NCBI GenBank assembly: GCA_964405465.1
Contig: CAYONZ010000092.1
Coordinates: forward strand, 1 to 7,327
Length of the DNA stretch: 7,327 nt
Reading direction: 5' to 3'
DNA from: CAYONZ01 sp964405465
Lineage (GTDB): Bacteria; Bdellovibrionota; Bdellovibrionia; Bdellovibrionales; JAMPXM01
Numbering within the stretch: the stretch's first letter is position 1; every line of letters starts with the position of its first letter. Below are positions 6,241 to 7,327 of the stretch, piece after piece. Made by a program: the position numbers and the translations under genes. Below the pieces are notes generated by a model. The model ran no database searches and was not told the DNA's origin. It saw only the letters and a program-made list of their open reading frames with translations.

Positions 6241-6723
6241 TGTTCTGTGAAGAAAAATTGATCCGTCCAAGTATTTTATGACAGAGAGTATTTTGGGTTG
6301 GGTGTTTGCGGAACTGGCGGATTCATACTGTCTGGGAATCGCAGGTATGGGCCACCAAAGCGACATATATCCAGAATGGATTTTGTCGATTGCAAGATTA
6401 AAAAGTTGGAAAACTATACGGTGTCGCGAATTTCTGGAACTCTTTGTGAGATGAACCGAGGACGTCTCAATATGAGAAGAACTTGTTTTCGAAAAAGAGA
6501 TTCGTCTCAATTGTGGGCGGTGAGTAAATAATTATTAGTTATCCGTAAAAAAGCCTTCAGTTCACTTTTTGTTCAGCCGAACTTTAGTCTCGTGAGCCTT
6601 GATGGTCGATCGTTTCTGAGATTGGTCAACAACCCGCTCGCTCAAAAAATACAGCACACTCGCCCGTGGCCCGTTGTCGAAAGAGTTTGCGAAGTAGCAG
6701 TTGGTTTTTCTTGGGGGGTCACG

Positions 6724-7327
6724 GTGGTCGGTTCGAATTCGGGTCGTTTGTTTTTATTCTTATGCTTCTTCACTGGGTTTGGTTTGCTGGCATCGCCTCA
6801 GGCATTGGCCGAGAATTACTATCATCCACTTTCCCAGTTGGTTGGGGAAAACTACACCGTTAGTTTTCAGTCTTCAGATGCCAACGGCAGAGCGGTGATT
6901 CACGAAAAAGTCTTGTGCCCATCCAGCTGGAGAGGTGGATCCCAGGTTGAATTTCATGAGTTTTTTTATGGGGTCACATCAGCCAAACTAGATGGGGGTC
7001 AAGTCACAGAGGAATGGCCACCGACCACGAGGAGCTACATCGAGTCCCAGACCGCGAGAGAGCTTTGGACGACAGGTCCAAATTTTCCAGCTCAAAACTC
7101 ACCTATTCGAGATGTGGTTATTGTTTCAGGAGGAGATCCTGTAATCCATTTCTATCAGATGAAATGTTCATATGTAAATTGTGGGAGACCTTTTTCTTAT
7201 TGCTCATTTAACACTGCACATATCACTGCCATCAATATTCCTGATCCCAATGTCTCCAGTGTGAAGACTCTGCCGCCGCTTTCATCGCAAAACAGTTGTT
7301 CGGTGAGTACACATTCATCTGTAAACA
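6724..7327 (+). CDS. Secreted protein with a Cys cluster, unknown function (partial, runs off right edge)
   Basis: The frame is open from 6532 to the right edge with no stop, so the C-terminus is missing; 201 codons are visible from the proposed start. The chosen start is GTG 6724, five bases after a GGGGGG run (6713-6718) that can serve as a ribosome site. It begins a Sec signal peptide: MVGSNSGR, hydrophobic 9-23, and a signal peptidase I site ALA|EN after A29. The mature part is rich in aromatic residues (ENYYHPLSQLVGENYTVSF) and contains Cys at 65, 148, 153, 160 and 192; three fall in KCSYVNCGRPFSYC (147-160; C-x4-C-x6-C), likely disulfide-bonded outside the cytoplasm. A second possible start is GTG 6592, but it would put 44 residues ahead of the signal peptide. 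I do not recognise the family. It is the only plus-strand gene here. Confidence 0.7.
   Translation, partial: MVGSNSGRLFLFLCFFTGFGLLASPQALAENYYHPLSQLVGENYTVSFQSSDANGRAVIHEKVLCPSSWRGGSQVEFHEFFYGVTSAKLDGGQVTEEWPPTTRSYIESQTARELWTTGPNFPAQNSPIRDVVIVSGGDPVIHFYQMKCSYVNCGRPFSYCSFNTAHITAINIPDPNVSSVKTLPPLSSQNSCSVSTHSSVN

Larger units (their letters stand above)
6137..6723. other. Divergent intergenic region, 587 bases, mostly unexplained
   Basis: This separates the minus-strand lipoprotein from the plus-strand secreted protein. Near its left end are the lipoprotein ribosome site, candidate promoter and the inverted repeat listed separately. From 6376 to 6531 there is a small plus-strand frame of 51 codons (MDFVDCKIKKLEN..., Arg/Lys-rich, ending WAVSK) without a Shine-Dalgarno sequence; it could be a tiny gene, but support is poor. 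The frame of the downstream secreted protein is open back to 6532, with a GTG at 6592, yet that stretch does not look like protein. No convincing plus-strand promoter or terminator was found. Confidence 0.5.

Noticed and set aside
6130..6510. A 126-codon minus-strand frame upstream of and overlapping the lipoprotein start
   Set aside because: Composition is not protein-like (long Ser/His/Arg runs), there is no ribosome site, and it covers the lipoprotein promoter and start.
6298..6531. A TTG-started 77-codon plus-strand frame
   Set aside because: No Shine-Dalgarno sequence; only its shorter ATG version (6376) is kept as a weak possibility.
1..7327. CRISPR array, tRNA/rRNA, transposase or prophage genes
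   Set aside because: No spaced repeats of the right size, no cloverleaf or rRNA-like sequence, and no such protein motifs in any frame.

Overview
The window looks like a chromosomal stretch of a Gram-negative, motile bacterium, most likely one of the Bdellovibrio-like predators (Bdellovibrionota). The evidence is a chemoreceptor whose signalling tip reads QTRLLSFNASVEAARAGEHG, a wording I associate with Bdellovibrio receptors, together with several exported or outer-membrane proteins without recognisable families and a moderate GC content. This placement is an inference from recalled family resemblance, not a search result. Exactly 100 Ns (1783-1882) mark an assembly gap inside the chemoreceptor gene.

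Layout, left to right: the first codons of a membrane or exported protein run off the left edge (minus, 1-39). A NIT-domain methyl-accepting chemotaxis protein follows (minus, 115-1917, interrupted by the gap). Next is a two-gene unit on the minus strand, transcribed from the right: an LCM/PPM-type SAM-dependent methyltransferase (2563-3381) and a DoxX-family membrane protein (2092-2511). Upstream of it lies a candidate promoter and a phased array of TTGACTC boxes. A secreted protein of unknown function (minus, 3572-4147) comes next, then a tightly coupled pair: a Ser/Thr/Gly-rich lipoprotein (minus, 5087-6136) whose stop codon overlaps the start of a small outer-membrane beta-barrel protein (minus, 4449-5090). 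A 587-base intergenic region (6137-6723) separates this pair from the only plus-strand gene, a secreted Cys-containing protein that starts near 6724 and runs off the right edge.

Functionally the window mixes sensing (a NIT-type receptor that appears to lack HAMP), membrane or redox housekeeping (DoxX plus a methyltransferase), and a poorly characterised envelope set (lipoprotein, barrel, two secreted proteins). The lipoprotein-barrel operon is the best candidate for an undescribed unit, because its partners are made in one coupled transcript and both act at the outer membrane. No RNA gene, CRISPR array, insertion sequence or phage gene was recognised. Several starts were moved from the longest open frame to the ATG with a well-placed Shine-Dalgarno sequence (2511, 4147, 5090).
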